NCBI GenBank assembly: GCA_031279495.1
Contig: JAITIJ010000054.1
Coordinates: 1 to 16,991, forward strand
DNA length: 16,991 nucleotides
Direction: 5' to 3'
Source of the DNA: Holosporales bacterium
Lineage (GTDB): Bacteria > Pseudomonadota > Alphaproteobacteria > UBA3830 > JAIRMZ01
Shown: positions 1 to 6,827 of the stretch, in pieces
How the letters are laid out: each line of letters begins with the position of its first letter
Position numbering within the stretch: the first letter of the stretch is position 1
The notes under the pieces: generated by a model
Databases searched by the model: none
What the model was told of the DNA's origin: nothing
What the model saw: only the letters and a program-made list of their open reading frames with translations
Program-made: the position numbers and the translations under genes

Positions 1-1485
1 GACCTCACCAATAAGGATGTAAGAGACAGCATAGAGAACGAGCGCAAAGCCTGTGCACGCCCAATGCGGTTGAATGCGCTCTCTATACGAAGACGTGTCA
101 TATAATTTCCAGAAACCGAAAGTCACAAGCGTCGTACCGAAAAGCACTAAGGATACATTAGCAATTCCACAATCTCCCACTCCCAACCGACTAGCTATAC
201 CCATAGCAAAGCCACCACAGAACAACCTTTTCCACACTGCAACAACGAAATCCTTCACGTTAACAGAGCATTGTACCCCGCACATGCTCGTGTACATATG
301 CATAGCACAAGTAACAGATTTCGCACGGAACATGACCCACGCAGTGTTAATAAACAAGAATGTTGCCAACCAACAGCTAAACACACGCGCTTTTGCAAAG
401 GATACGGCTTCTTTTCTGTTCCCGATCCACAGTTTCCATAACCGATGGATAACAAGAGCGCTACCGTGCATTACTCCCCATAAAACGAATGTCCAGCCAG
501 CACCATGCCAAATGCCGCCAATAAGAAAAGTCAGGAACAGATTGACCAATGTGCGTGCCAATCCCGATCGATTACCTCCTAGGGGAATATAGATATAAGC
601 CATCAACCAACGCGATAAGGTCACATGCCAACGTCGCCAGAAATCTTGGATATTCAAGGAAGTATATGGAGATAAAAAGTTCTGTGGCAGTCGTATATTA
701 AACAAAAGTCCCAGTCCGATGGCCATATCGCTGTAGCCAGAGAAATCGAGGTAAAGCTGAAAAGTGTACGCAAGACTTCCTAGCCAGGCAGTCAAACACT
801 CAATGTTACCTTTCATCGCTTCTACATCAAAGACTAGCTTGATAAACGGCGCTAAAGAGTCGGCGATAATGACCTTTTTCCCTAACCCCCAAAACAACAA
901 GGTCATTCCGCGATAGAAATTAAGGCCGTTAAACGTCCGCGCTTCTCCATGCGAAAATTGTGGCATCATCTCGCTGTGGTGGACAATCGGTCCAGCGACT
1001 AATTGAGGAAAGAAACAGATGAACAAGCAGTAGCTCAGGAAATTGCGCTCCTTCACTGCCCCCTTATAGCAATCCACTAAAAAAGCGATTTGTTGGAACG
1101 TGAAGAAGCTGATACCGATCGGCAGGACAATATGCGGCAGCGGTATCGATGTACCCGCTACTTGGTTTACGGTTTGCAAGAAAAAATCTGTGTACTTGTA
1201 ATAGCAAAGAGCAGCAACATTAGCGCCAATACCTGCAACCGTTAGAATCAGGCGATGACGCACAGAAAGAGCATGCTGAATCCACGCGCTCATCACGAAA
1301 TTTCCGAGTATAGATACCAAGATGATGGCAAGATATTTGTAATTCCAAAAGGCATAATAGAACAGTGAGGCCCCCACCAAAAAAGCGAACGGCAATCGCG
1401 CCCATCGGGTCTTGCATAGTGCATAGTAAATCACCAGCACAAACGGCAGAAACAACCACATGAACTCAAAAGACGCAAAAACCAT
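1..1485 (-). CDS. MBOAT-family O-acyltransferase, AlgI-like (3' end cut by window edge)
   Basis: Membrane-bound O-acyltransferase of the AlgI/DltB type. Such proteins move acyl (usually acetyl) groups across the inner membrane onto envelope or secreted polysaccharides, normally with an SGNH/AlgJ-like partner. The frame stays open for 495 codons to base 1, so the stop lies outside. Many hydrophobic segments run through the protein. Family signatures are clear: FFPQLVAGPI (158-167), DFSGYSDMAIGLG (247-259), DFWRRWHVTLSRW (281-293) and GGIWHGAGWTFVLWGVMHG (323-341). The histidine of WHG (H327) matches the invariant catalytic His of the family; H340 is a second conserved one. The ATG at 1485 follows an AGAGGA ribosome site nine bases upstream. 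Family members are about 450-520 residues, so little is missing. The acceptor polymer cannot be told from sequence. No partner gene is inside the window. Confidence 0.9.
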   Translation of the reverse strand, partial: MVFASFEFMWLFLPFVLVIYYALCKTRWARLPFAFLVGASLFYYAFWNYKYLAIILVSILGNFVMSAWIQHALSVRHRLILTVAGIGANVAALCYYKYTDFFLQTVNQVAGTSIPLPHIVLPIGISFFTFQQIAFLVDCYKGAVKERNFLSYCLFICFFPQLVAGPIVHHSEMMPQFSHGEARTFNGLNFYRGMTLLFWGLGKKVIIADSLAPFIKLVFDVEAMKGNIECLTAWLGSLAYTFQLYLDFSGYSDMAIGLGLLFNIRLPQNFLSPYTSLNIQDFWRRWHVTLSRWLMAYIYIPLGGNRSGLARTLVNLFLTFLIGGIWHGAGWTFVLWGVMHGSALVIHRLWKLWIGNRKEAVSFAKARVFSCWLATFLFINTAWVMFRAKSVTCAMHMYTSMCGVQCSVNVKDFVVAVWKRLFCGGFAMGIASRLGVGDCGIANVSLVLFGTTLVTFGFWKLYDTSSYRERIQPHWACTGFALVLYAVSYILIGEV

Positions 1486-1540
1486 ACGGACGCTTCCTCT
1501 CCTTACTTCTCTTTTCGATGAACAGTCCCTAGCTTGAGAC

Positions 1541-1571
1541 ATTATCTGACGTCAAACCATAGAAAAGTCAA
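1541..1571 (-). promoter_or_regulatory. possible sigma70 promoter of the MBOAT gene
   Basis: On the minus strand, TTGACT (1571-1566) and GATAAT (1546-1541) match the -35 and -10 boxes well. The spacer is 19 bases, longer than the preferred 17, so the call is weak. It would leave a leader of about 50 bases before the start at 1485. Confidence 0.28.
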
Positions 1572-1662
1572 GATCGGGCCAGTAATCTAAGAATAACAAG
1601 TTTCAGCAAAGAGGATCACACGAAACCGTCACAATTACACTCTTCCATAATCAGCCCGCCGG

Positions 1663-1701
1663 GGCTTCCACATTCAATGGAAGCCTCACAACTTTCTTGT
1701 G
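1663..1701. repeat. two adjacent stem-loops between rubrerythrin and the MBOAT gene
   Basis: Bases 1663-1670 and 1678-1685 form a perfect 8-bp inverted repeat (GGCTTCCA / TGGAAGCC) with a 7-base loop. Bases 1687-1691 and 1697-1701 form a 5-bp stem (CACAA / TTGTG). Neither is followed by a T-run, so they are not convincing intrinsic terminators; they may shape the end of the rubrerythrin transcript. No gene is seen in the 281 bases between the two genes. Confidence 0.3.
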
Positions 1702-1744
1702 GCTGTACCCCTCTAGCAAAAAATATCATTCCTAGACGAGCTTT

Positions 1745-1766
1745 AAATCATCCCTAAGCATGATTT
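1745..1766 (-). terminator. weak hairpin directly after the rubrerythrin stop
   Basis: AAATCAT (1745-1751) and ATGATTT (1760-1766) form a perfect 7-bp AT-rich stem with an 8-base loop, touching the rubrerythrin stop codon at 1767-1769. On the minus strand only three T residues follow the stem base, so termination strength is doubtful. Confidence 0.33.
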
Positions 1767-2303
1767 TTAGTAGCTGCAAGTAACTTCAAAAAACGCTCGC
1801 GCGTGGCTGCATACGGGACAAAGATCTGGAGCTGCCTCTCCCTCTGCCGCATAACCGCAATTACTACAAGTCCACAGGACTTTCTCGCCTTTCTGAAACA
1901 CTTTGTGCTCTTTAACGTCTTCAAAGAGCTTTTTGTATCTCGCCTCATGCGCCTTTTCTATCTCAGCTATTGCTCTGAAAAGAAAGGCAACATCATGAAA
2001 CCCTTCTTCTTCGGCTTCTTTCGCATATTGTGGATACATAGACGTCCACTCGTCATGTTCTCCACGAGCTGCTGCTGCAAGATTGGTTGCTGTATCTCCA
2101 ACAGAGCCTCCATTTAAGAGCTTAAACCAAACCTTGGCGTGCTCTTTCTCGTTTTGAGCTGTCTCTTCAAATATCTTGCCAATCTGAGCATATCCCTCTT
2201 TCTTCGCTTGAGACGCAAAATAAGTGTACCTATTACGTGCCTGCGATTCTCCTGCAAAAGCATTTTGCAGATTCCGTTCTGTTTTGCTTCCCTTTAGTTC
2301 CAT
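1767..2303 (-). CDS. rbr: rubrerythrin (diiron peroxidase with rubredoxin tail)
   Basis: Rubrerythrin reduces hydrogen peroxide to water at a non-heme diiron site, taking electrons through its own rubredoxin-like centre. It is a cytoplasmic oxidative-stress defence common in anaerobes and microaerophiles. The 178 residues show the normal order. The ferritin-like four-helix domain (about 1-135) has GESQARNRYTYFA (18-30), EETAQNEKEHAKVW (46-59), EHDEW (82-86) and AIAEIEKAHEARY (111-123). These supply the expected ligand residues E19, E52, H55, E82, E85 and a C-terminal Glu/His set. The rubredoxin-like end has two CxxC pairs, C146/C149 and C162/C165, that would hold one iron. The ATG at 2303 has AGGAG six bases upstream. 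It appears to be a single-gene unit. No sign of decay. Ligand numbering is by family analogy, not by structure. Confidence 0.95.
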   Translation of the reverse strand: MELKGSKTERNLQNAFAGESQARNRYTYFASQAKKEGYAQIGKIFEETAQNEKEHAKVWFKLLNGGSVGDTATNLAAAARGEHDEWTSMYPQYAKEAEEEGFHDVAFLFRAIAEIEKAHEARYKKLFEDVKEHKVFQKGEKVLWTCSNCGYAAEGEAAPDLCPVCSHARAFFEVTCSY

Positions 2304-2409
2304 CGTATTCTCCTATCCTATAAATTTAGACTAGCTCTACCACAAAGATAGTGCCAATCTCGCGCAAGCATCTGCACACAACAATCTCCTTAAAACGCCA
2401 AGAAAAGAG

Positions 2410-3000
2410 CTAAGATTTAGAGTCTTTTGCAACACCCACAAGAACCGGACGCAAAAGGCGCTCTTGCAAAGTATACCCCGTTTGCAGGATCTCTGTTATG
2501 CCCCCAGCAGGGACTTCTGTTGCCTCGTTTTCAAGCATCGCTTGATGATAAGTGGGATCAAAAGGATCCCCAATCTTAACAGAGATACTTTGTACGCCAT
2601 GACGGCCAAGAGTCGAAATAAACTCCTTTTCTGCAAGGCGCACACCTTCTAGAATAATGGATGCTGAAGTTTCTTCAGAAGCATGAAGAGCTTTTTGCAA
2701 AGCATCAAGAACAGTTAAGCAATCTCTTGCAAATTTAGAAATGCTGTATTTAAGAGCGTCTTCGCGTTCTTTCTCTGCACGTTTGCGGAAATTTTCTAAG
2801 TCAGCTAGAGCACGCAGCCATTGGTCTTTGAAATCAGGTTCTTCCTTTTCGCAGGATTCAGGATTCGTCTTTTCTACCTCTTCTACCTCTAATGCGACCG
2901 ACTCTTGTGAAGGTTCAGCAGAAACACTCTTATCCATTTGTACGCATTCTGTTTCAGGGTTACAACCGCTGCATTTTTGTCCGTGATTGCATTTGTCCAT
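2410..3000 (-). CDS. grpE: GrpE, nucleotide exchange factor of DnaK
   Basis: GrpE releases ADP from DnaK and so drives the Hsp70 cycle in the cytoplasm. Family signatures: the long helix with DQWLRALADLENFRKR (59-74), then FDPTYHQAM (148-156), and the beta-domain end GYTLQERLLRPVLVGVAK (175-192). Residues 20-55 are acidic and low in complexity, as usual for GrpE heads. The odd part is residues 1-22: C4, H6, C10, C13 and C19 form a CX5CX2CX5C cluster that I do not know from ordinary GrpE. The ATG at 3000 has a GGAGG site six bases upstream. The next Met (M22) has none, so the cysteine head is probably translated. The gene lies 25 bases after the hrcA frame and is likely cotranscribed with it. 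Total length (196) is normal. Confidence 0.95.
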   Translation of the reverse strand: MDKCNHGQKCSGCNPETECVQMDKSVSAEPSQESVALEVEEVEKTNPESCEKEEPDFKDQWLRALADLENFRKRAEKEREDALKYSISKFARDCLTVLDALQKALHASEETSASIILEGVRLAEKEFISTLGRHGVQSISVKIGDPFDPTYHQAMLENEATEVPAGGITEILQTGYTLQERLLRPVLVGVAKDSKS

Positions 3001-3025
3001 AGATTCCCTCCAAAACGCTTTTCTT

Positions 3026-4082
3026 CTATTCCTCTAGCAATCGACCAACCACGCGCGAAGTAAAATCAACAAGAGGAACGATGCGAGAATAATTCATTCT
3101 TGTTGGGCCAACAACTCCCACGACACCGATAATACGTGGTTCCTGATGCGTTCCTGTTACACAAGGGGACACGATGACGGAACATCCAGTAGAGGTAAAA
3201 AAGCGTATTTTCTTTTTCCATAAAGATTTGCACTCCTTCGCCAACAATCGTCGCCTCTAAAAGACGAGAAAGCGTTTCGCGTGTCTCAAGAATCGAGAAT
3301 AAGTGCCGCAAACACGCAAAATCTTCATCTTCGCGCACATGACGCAACAAATTGCCTTGCCCACGCACGACAACATAGTCAAGAGTAGCTGTGGAGGATG
3401 GCTTTGCGGCAAACCCAATTTCTACCAATTTGCGCGTTAACTCATTCAGCTGCACACGCCGTTCTGCCAATTCTGCTTTAATCAAAGTCCAAGCTTCTTT
3501 TAAGGTTTTTCCAACAACGCGCGCATTTAAATAGTTCGCCGCTTCTGTCAAGGCAAAAGCAGGAAGCCCTGGGGGAATAGCTATAATGCGATTCTCTACG
3601 GCATCGTCATCTGTAACAATAATGACGAGAGCGCTCTCTGATGATAAGTAAATAAATTCGATATGGTTCAACGCCGCTTCTCTTTTTGGGGCAAGAACAA
3701 GCCCAACGCACTCAGAAAGTCCTGAAAGAGCAGCGGTTACTTCTTCAATAGCTTCTGCAGGAGAATATTTTTCTGCTGAGCAGAGTTGGGCAAGGTGGTC
3801 TTGCTCTTCTCGTGAAATATTGCCTATTTCCAGAAAGGCACGCACAAACAGGCTCATACCGGTGTCTGTTGGTAAACGACCCGCAGAAACATGCGGTGCG
3901 TACAACAATCCTGCATCCTCAAGATTTGCTATGATATGACGAATGGTTGCAGGCGAGAGAGACAACCCAATTCGACGTGACAATATATGAGATCCGACAG
4001 GCTCTCCCGTTTCAAGATAGACATCAACAAGGCAACGGAAAATCTCTTGCATTCGACTATCTAGGTCAGAAGGGAGCAACAT
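3026..4082 (-). pseudogene. hrcA: HrcA heat-shock repressor, frameshifted near the C-terminus
   Basis: HrcA represses chaperone genes by binding CIRCE operators. The N-terminal winged-helix region is intact (TGEPVGSHILSRRIGLSLSP, then ATIRHIIANLEDAGLLYAPH with SAGRLPTDTG following). The reading frame is lost at a run of six A on the plus strand (3197-3202, T6 in the coding strand). The unshifted frame runs into an unrelated 43-residue tail and stops at 3066. The proper C-terminus continues in the next frame with GCSVIVSP, then RIIGVVGVVGPTRMNYSRIV and VGRLLEE, ending at 3026. Removing one T from the run restores a full protein of 351 residues with no gap against the family pattern. The ATG at 4082 is chosen because the TTG at 4106 sits on the promoter and lacks a ribosome site. 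It may be a pseudogene, a gene rescued by slippage, or a sequencing error. Confidence 0.9.
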
Positions 4083-4147
4083 CTCGTTCACACTCTTGCA
4101 AGACAAAAACCAATTTTATAAAACTCAGAACGGAAAGGTTGTGTTGC
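4083..4147. promoter_or_regulatory. divergent promoter region of hrcA-grpE and rph
   Basis: This 65-bp gap has an AT-rich core (4111-4123). TATAAA at 4117-4122 on the plus strand lies 15 bases after TTGCAA (4096-4101). The same core reads TATAAAA on the minus strand towards hrcA, but without a good -35. I found no CIRCE element (TTAGCACTC-N9-GAGTGCTAA) here. Confidence 0.45.
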
Positions 4148-4882
4148 ATGTTGCCTTTATTCCTCCGCCCTTCACGTCGTGCACATCACGAAATGCGTTC
4201 TGTGGAATTCGCTCCTGCGTATCTTACCCATCCCGACGGAAGTTGTCTTGTAAAATTTGGAGGAACGCATGTTCTATGTTCTGCTTTTCTAGAGGAACGT
4301 ACAGCTCCTTTTTTGCGTGGATCCGGAAGTGGTTGGATAACAGCAGAGTATGCGCTTATGCCAGGATCTACACGACCGCGCGCAGATCGTGAGGTGACAC
4401 GAGGGCGCCCTTCCGGCAGAACTCAAGAGATCCAACGCTTAATAGGGCGTGCCCTACGCGCAAGTGTCCGCTTGCCTGATTTAGGTGAGCGACAAGTGAA
4501 AATCGACTGTGACGTGATCGAAGCTGATGGAGGGACGCGCGTTGCTTCCATTTGTGGAGCTTATGTTGCAATGGCGCACTGCCTTAAGAAAGCTGTCGTT
4601 AAGGGTACCTTGAAAACGTATCCTGTACATGATTCTGTTGCAGCAATCTCTTGCGGCCTGGTACAGGGGCAAGTTCTGCTGGATCTCGATTATGCTGAAG
4701 ATAGCAGCGCCGAGACCGATGCAAACTTTGTTTTCGCTGGAAGTGGTGCGCTAGTTGAAGTCCATGCGATGGGCGAAAAAGCCACATTTTCCAAAGAAAA
4801 TTTCACCGAGATGATGATTCTTGCAGAAAGTGCTACCCAGGCAATTAAGAAACTCCAAGATAAGGCATTGGAAGAGACGTGA
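4148..4882 (+). CDS. rph: RNase PH
   Basis: Phosphorolytic 3'-to-5' exoribonuclease that trims the 3' ends of tRNA precursors, acting as a ring of six subunits. The 244 residues match the family length (about 240). The start region LRPSRRAHHEMRSVEFAPAY (6-25) corresponds to the usual MRPxxR opening. Further signatures are WITAEYALMPGSTRPRADRE (63-82), GRTQEIQRLIGRALRA (90-105), the phosphate-site block EADGGTRVAS (125-134) and LLDLDYAEDSSAETDANFV (177-195) with the catalytic Asp region. The ATG at 4148 follows GGAAAGG by nine bases. The longer open frame upstream (back to 3947) overlaps hrcA and has no family similarity, so it is not used. Gene order rph next to divergent hrcA-grpE is a familiar alphaproteobacterial arrangement. 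Confidence 0.96.
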   Translation: MLPLFLRPSRRAHHEMRSVEFAPAYLTHPDGSCLVKFGGTHVLCSAFLEERTAPFLRGSGSGWITAEYALMPGSTRPRADREVTRGRPSGRTQEIQRLIGRALRASVRLPDLGERQVKIDCDVIEADGGTRVASICGAYVAMAHCLKKAVVKGTLKTYPVHDSVAAISCGLVQGQVLLDLDYAEDSSAETDANFVFAGSGALVEVHAMGEKATFSKENFTEMMILAESATQAIKKLQDKALEET

Positions 4883-4902
4883 TCCCTTTGTAAATATTCA
4901 AA

Positions 4903-4931
4903 ACTTGCTCTTGTAGATTTCTCTGTATACA
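4903..4931 (+). promoter_or_regulatory. possible promoter of the S24-like regulator
   Basis: TATACA (4926-4931) is a fair -10 box. The best -35 is TTGCTC (4905-4910) with a short 15-base spacer, or ACTTGC (4903-4908) with 17. Either would give a leader of about 30 bases before the start near 4966. Weak call. Confidence 0.3.
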
Positions 4932-4965
4932 CTTTTTAAAAGCCCTTTGCGGCAAGGAGGTGTTT

Positions 4966-5679
4966 ATGATGATCAAAAGCAGGGGAGAACGACAGCGGAA
5001 GATCCTTCCAAGAAATTTTGAAGCGCGCACAAGGGGTGTGCGGCTACGTTCTGCACGCGCGCTTGCAGATATCTCGCGCGAGAAATTATTGGAATTTGGA
5101 GAGTTATCGTTTTCTTCTCTTGATGCATGGGAAAATGGGCGCACGTCATTAACGCAGAAAGGAGCAGAAAGAAGCGCTCATGCTTTGAGAAAAGTAGGCG
5201 TTATTTGTTCGGCTGAATGGTTGTTATATGGCGTTGGGACAGGGCCACGCTTTGTAACGGACCCTCCTCTTTTGCCTGGGGGGGACCTTGAGGTAAGCAG
5301 TGCAGAAAAAATTGGTGCTAGTCCTTTTGCAATTCAACGCGAGGCAGATTTTTTCCAACAAATTCATGCTAATGCTGTTATCTGTCATATTATAGACGAT
5401 GGAATGCTTCCTTTGTACGCTTCTGGAGATTGTGTGGGAGGATTTCATTCGACCAACTTCTCAGCGTTTATAGGAAAATCTGTTATCGCTCATGTAGAAG
5501 GTGTGGATCCTATTGTTCGTCACTTGGTGGCTGGAAATAAGCCAGGAACTGTTACGTTGACGTGTTTGAATGCGGACACATCTGCTCACATCCAGCTGTT
5601 GCCGGATGTGCGTCCTTTGTCTGTGGCAGAGGTGATTTGGCACAGAAAGTCTTTTCCCCAACAGGAAGATACAATATAA
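4966..5679 (+). CDS. XRE-type HTH regulator with non-catalytic S24/LexA-like C-terminal domain
   Basis: Looks like a phage-repressor-type transcription regulator. Residues about 18-95 carry a helix-turn-helix region (RLRSARALADISREKLLEFG, then LDAWENGRTSLT and AEWLLYGVGTGP), the arrangement seen in XRE proteins such as C2-like repressors. Residues about 125-205 resemble the S24 peptidase fold: CHIIDDGMLPLYASGDCVGG (140-159) and IVRHLVAGNKPGTVTLTCLN (183-202). The usual catalytic Ser (normally just before the Met of the SM/DSM motif) is Gly146 here. The usual catalytic Lys (as in VKRL of LexA) is Arg185, so self-cleavage is unlikely. AAGGAGG at 4954-4960 points to ATG 4966 (five bases) or ATG 4969 (eight bases); the GTG at 4960 lies inside that site. 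The gene is 83 bases after rph. No other phage genes are near. DNA target and function unknown. Confidence 0.8.
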   Translation: MMIKSRGERQRKILPRNFEARTRGVRLRSARALADISREKLLEFGELSFSSLDAWENGRTSLTQKGAERSAHALRKVGVICSAEWLLYGVGTGPRFVTDPPLLPGGDLEVSSAEKIGASPFAIQREADFFQQIHANAVICHIIDDGMLPLYASGDCVGGFHSTNFSAFIGKSVIAHVEGVDPIVRHLVAGNKPGTVTLTCLNADTSAHIQLLPDVRPLSVAEVIWHRKSFPQQEDTI

Positions 5680-5720
5680 TAGAAGAGAAAAAGCGTCAAA
5701 AAAGGCATAAACAGTGTGCT

Positions 5721-6827
5721 TTATTGGGTGTCAGCGCGTAATTGTCCGCAAGCCGCGAGGATATCTCTACCGCGCGTTCGGCGCCTGAAACAATCGATAC
5801 CACCTTGTGTAAGAATCCTGGAAAATGTAGCACACACACCCGCAGATGATGGGGCGAATGGTGCACCCTTCCACGCATTAAACGTAAGCAAGTTCACTTT
5901 CGCTGGTAAACCTTGCAGTAAAGACAATAGCGCACGTGCCTCCGCTTGACTATCGTTAACTCCTTTAAGCAAGACGTAGGCGATTGTGACATACTTTGTT
6001 TTACTCATCTGAGGATAGGCGTGCACCGCCCGCATAAGCTCCTTTAAAGGATAAACGTCGTTAACAGGCATAAGTTGCGAACGCAGAGTGTCTGATGGAG
6101 CGTGCAAGGAAAGAGTCAACGGAACACGACAGTCGCGCGCAAGAGAAGCAAGCACCGGCACAATGCCTGATGTTGATACTGTGATGCGATGACGAGAAAA
6201 TGCCAATCCATGTGGATCTAGCAGGAGAGCAAGCGCCTCCTTAACGGCCTCATAATTCAAGAGGGGCTCTCCCATACCCATCATTACGATATGCGTTAAG
6301 TAACGCGTTTTGCTGTGTTGAGGCCAATCCGCAAATTTATCTTTAACATGTAGCACTTGCGATACAAGTTCATGTGGCGTTAGGTTTCTTTCAAAAAGTC
6401 GTGTTCCTGTACGACAGAAACAACACCGCAAGGAACACCCCACTTGACTTGAAAGACAGACGGTGGCGCGTTTTTCCTCAGGAATAAAAACTGTTTCGAT
6501 CGATGCTGTATGCGCTGATGGAATAGAGGAAAGCTGAGTCGGTGCATCGGAACCACCGGGAAGAGAAAACACCCATTTTCGCGTACCATCGCAAGAGAGG
6601 TGTTCTTGAAACGTCGGTAAACGCTCAAGAGAATATAATTCTTCCAGACGATAGCGCACGGCTAGAGGAAGATTCGTCATGGCCTCAAAAGACAATGCGC
6701 CCTGCCTATACACCCAATCCCAAGTCTGTCGTGCCTGTAGAAGTGTTAACCCAAGTTCTTCAAATTGAGCGCACATCTTCGTCCAAGGCATTCCAATGAA
6801 GAGAGCTTTATCTCTTTGATTGTGCAT
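5721..6827 (-). CDS. rlmN: RlmN, dual-specificity 23S rRNA/tRNA adenine-C2 methyltransferase
   Basis: Radical-SAM enzyme that puts a C2 methyl on A2503 of 23S rRNA and on A37 of some tRNAs. With the start used here it has 368 residues, close to the usual 350-385. The iron-sulfur motif CX3CX2C is C131, C135 and C138, inside SSQVGCSLRCCFCRTG (126-141). MMGMGEPLLNYEAV (182-195) is the conserved SAM-side block, and TRGRDILAACGQL (351-363) carries the C-terminal catalytic Cys (C360). IETVFIPE (110-117) is also typical. The start is ATG 6827, giving an N-terminus that aligns with the family. The open frame extends to 6920 but that part lies inside the upstream gene. It overlaps the preceding gene's end by 20 bases and has no clear ribosome site, so translation is probably coupled. 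Intact. Confidence 0.95.
   Translation of the reverse strand: MHNQRDKALFIGMPWTKMCAQFEELGLTLLQARQTWDWVYRQGALSFEAMTNLPLAVRYRLEELYSLERLPTFQEHLSCDGTRKWVFSLPGGSDAPTQLSSIPSAHTASIETVFIPEEKRATVCLSSQVGCSLRCCFCRTGTRLFERNLTPHELVSQVLHVKDKFADWPQHSKTRYLTHIVMMGMGEPLLNYEAVKEALALLLDPHGLAFSRHRITVSTSGIVPVLASLARDCRVPLTLSLHAPSDTLRSQLMPVNDVYPLKELMRAVHAYPQMSKTKYVTIAYVLLKGVNDSQAEARALLSLLQGLPAKVNLLTFNAWKGAPFAPSSAGVCATFSRILTQGGIDCFRRRTRGRDILAACGQLRADTQ

Noticed and set aside
74..592. 172-codon plus-strand ORF at the left edge
   Set aside because: It lies antisense to the MBOAT gene, whose frame carries clear family motifs; the ORF product is low-complexity and has no ribosome site.
1803..2117. 104-codon plus-strand ORF
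   Set aside because: Shadow on the opposite strand of rubrerythrin.
3947..4147. N-terminal extension of the rph frame
   Set aside because: Overlaps hrcA antisense, lacks family similarity, and the ATG at 4148 matches the RNase PH N-terminus.
4845..5144. 99-codon minus-strand ORF
   Set aside because: Overlaps rph end and the HTH regulator antisense; no motif or ribosome site.
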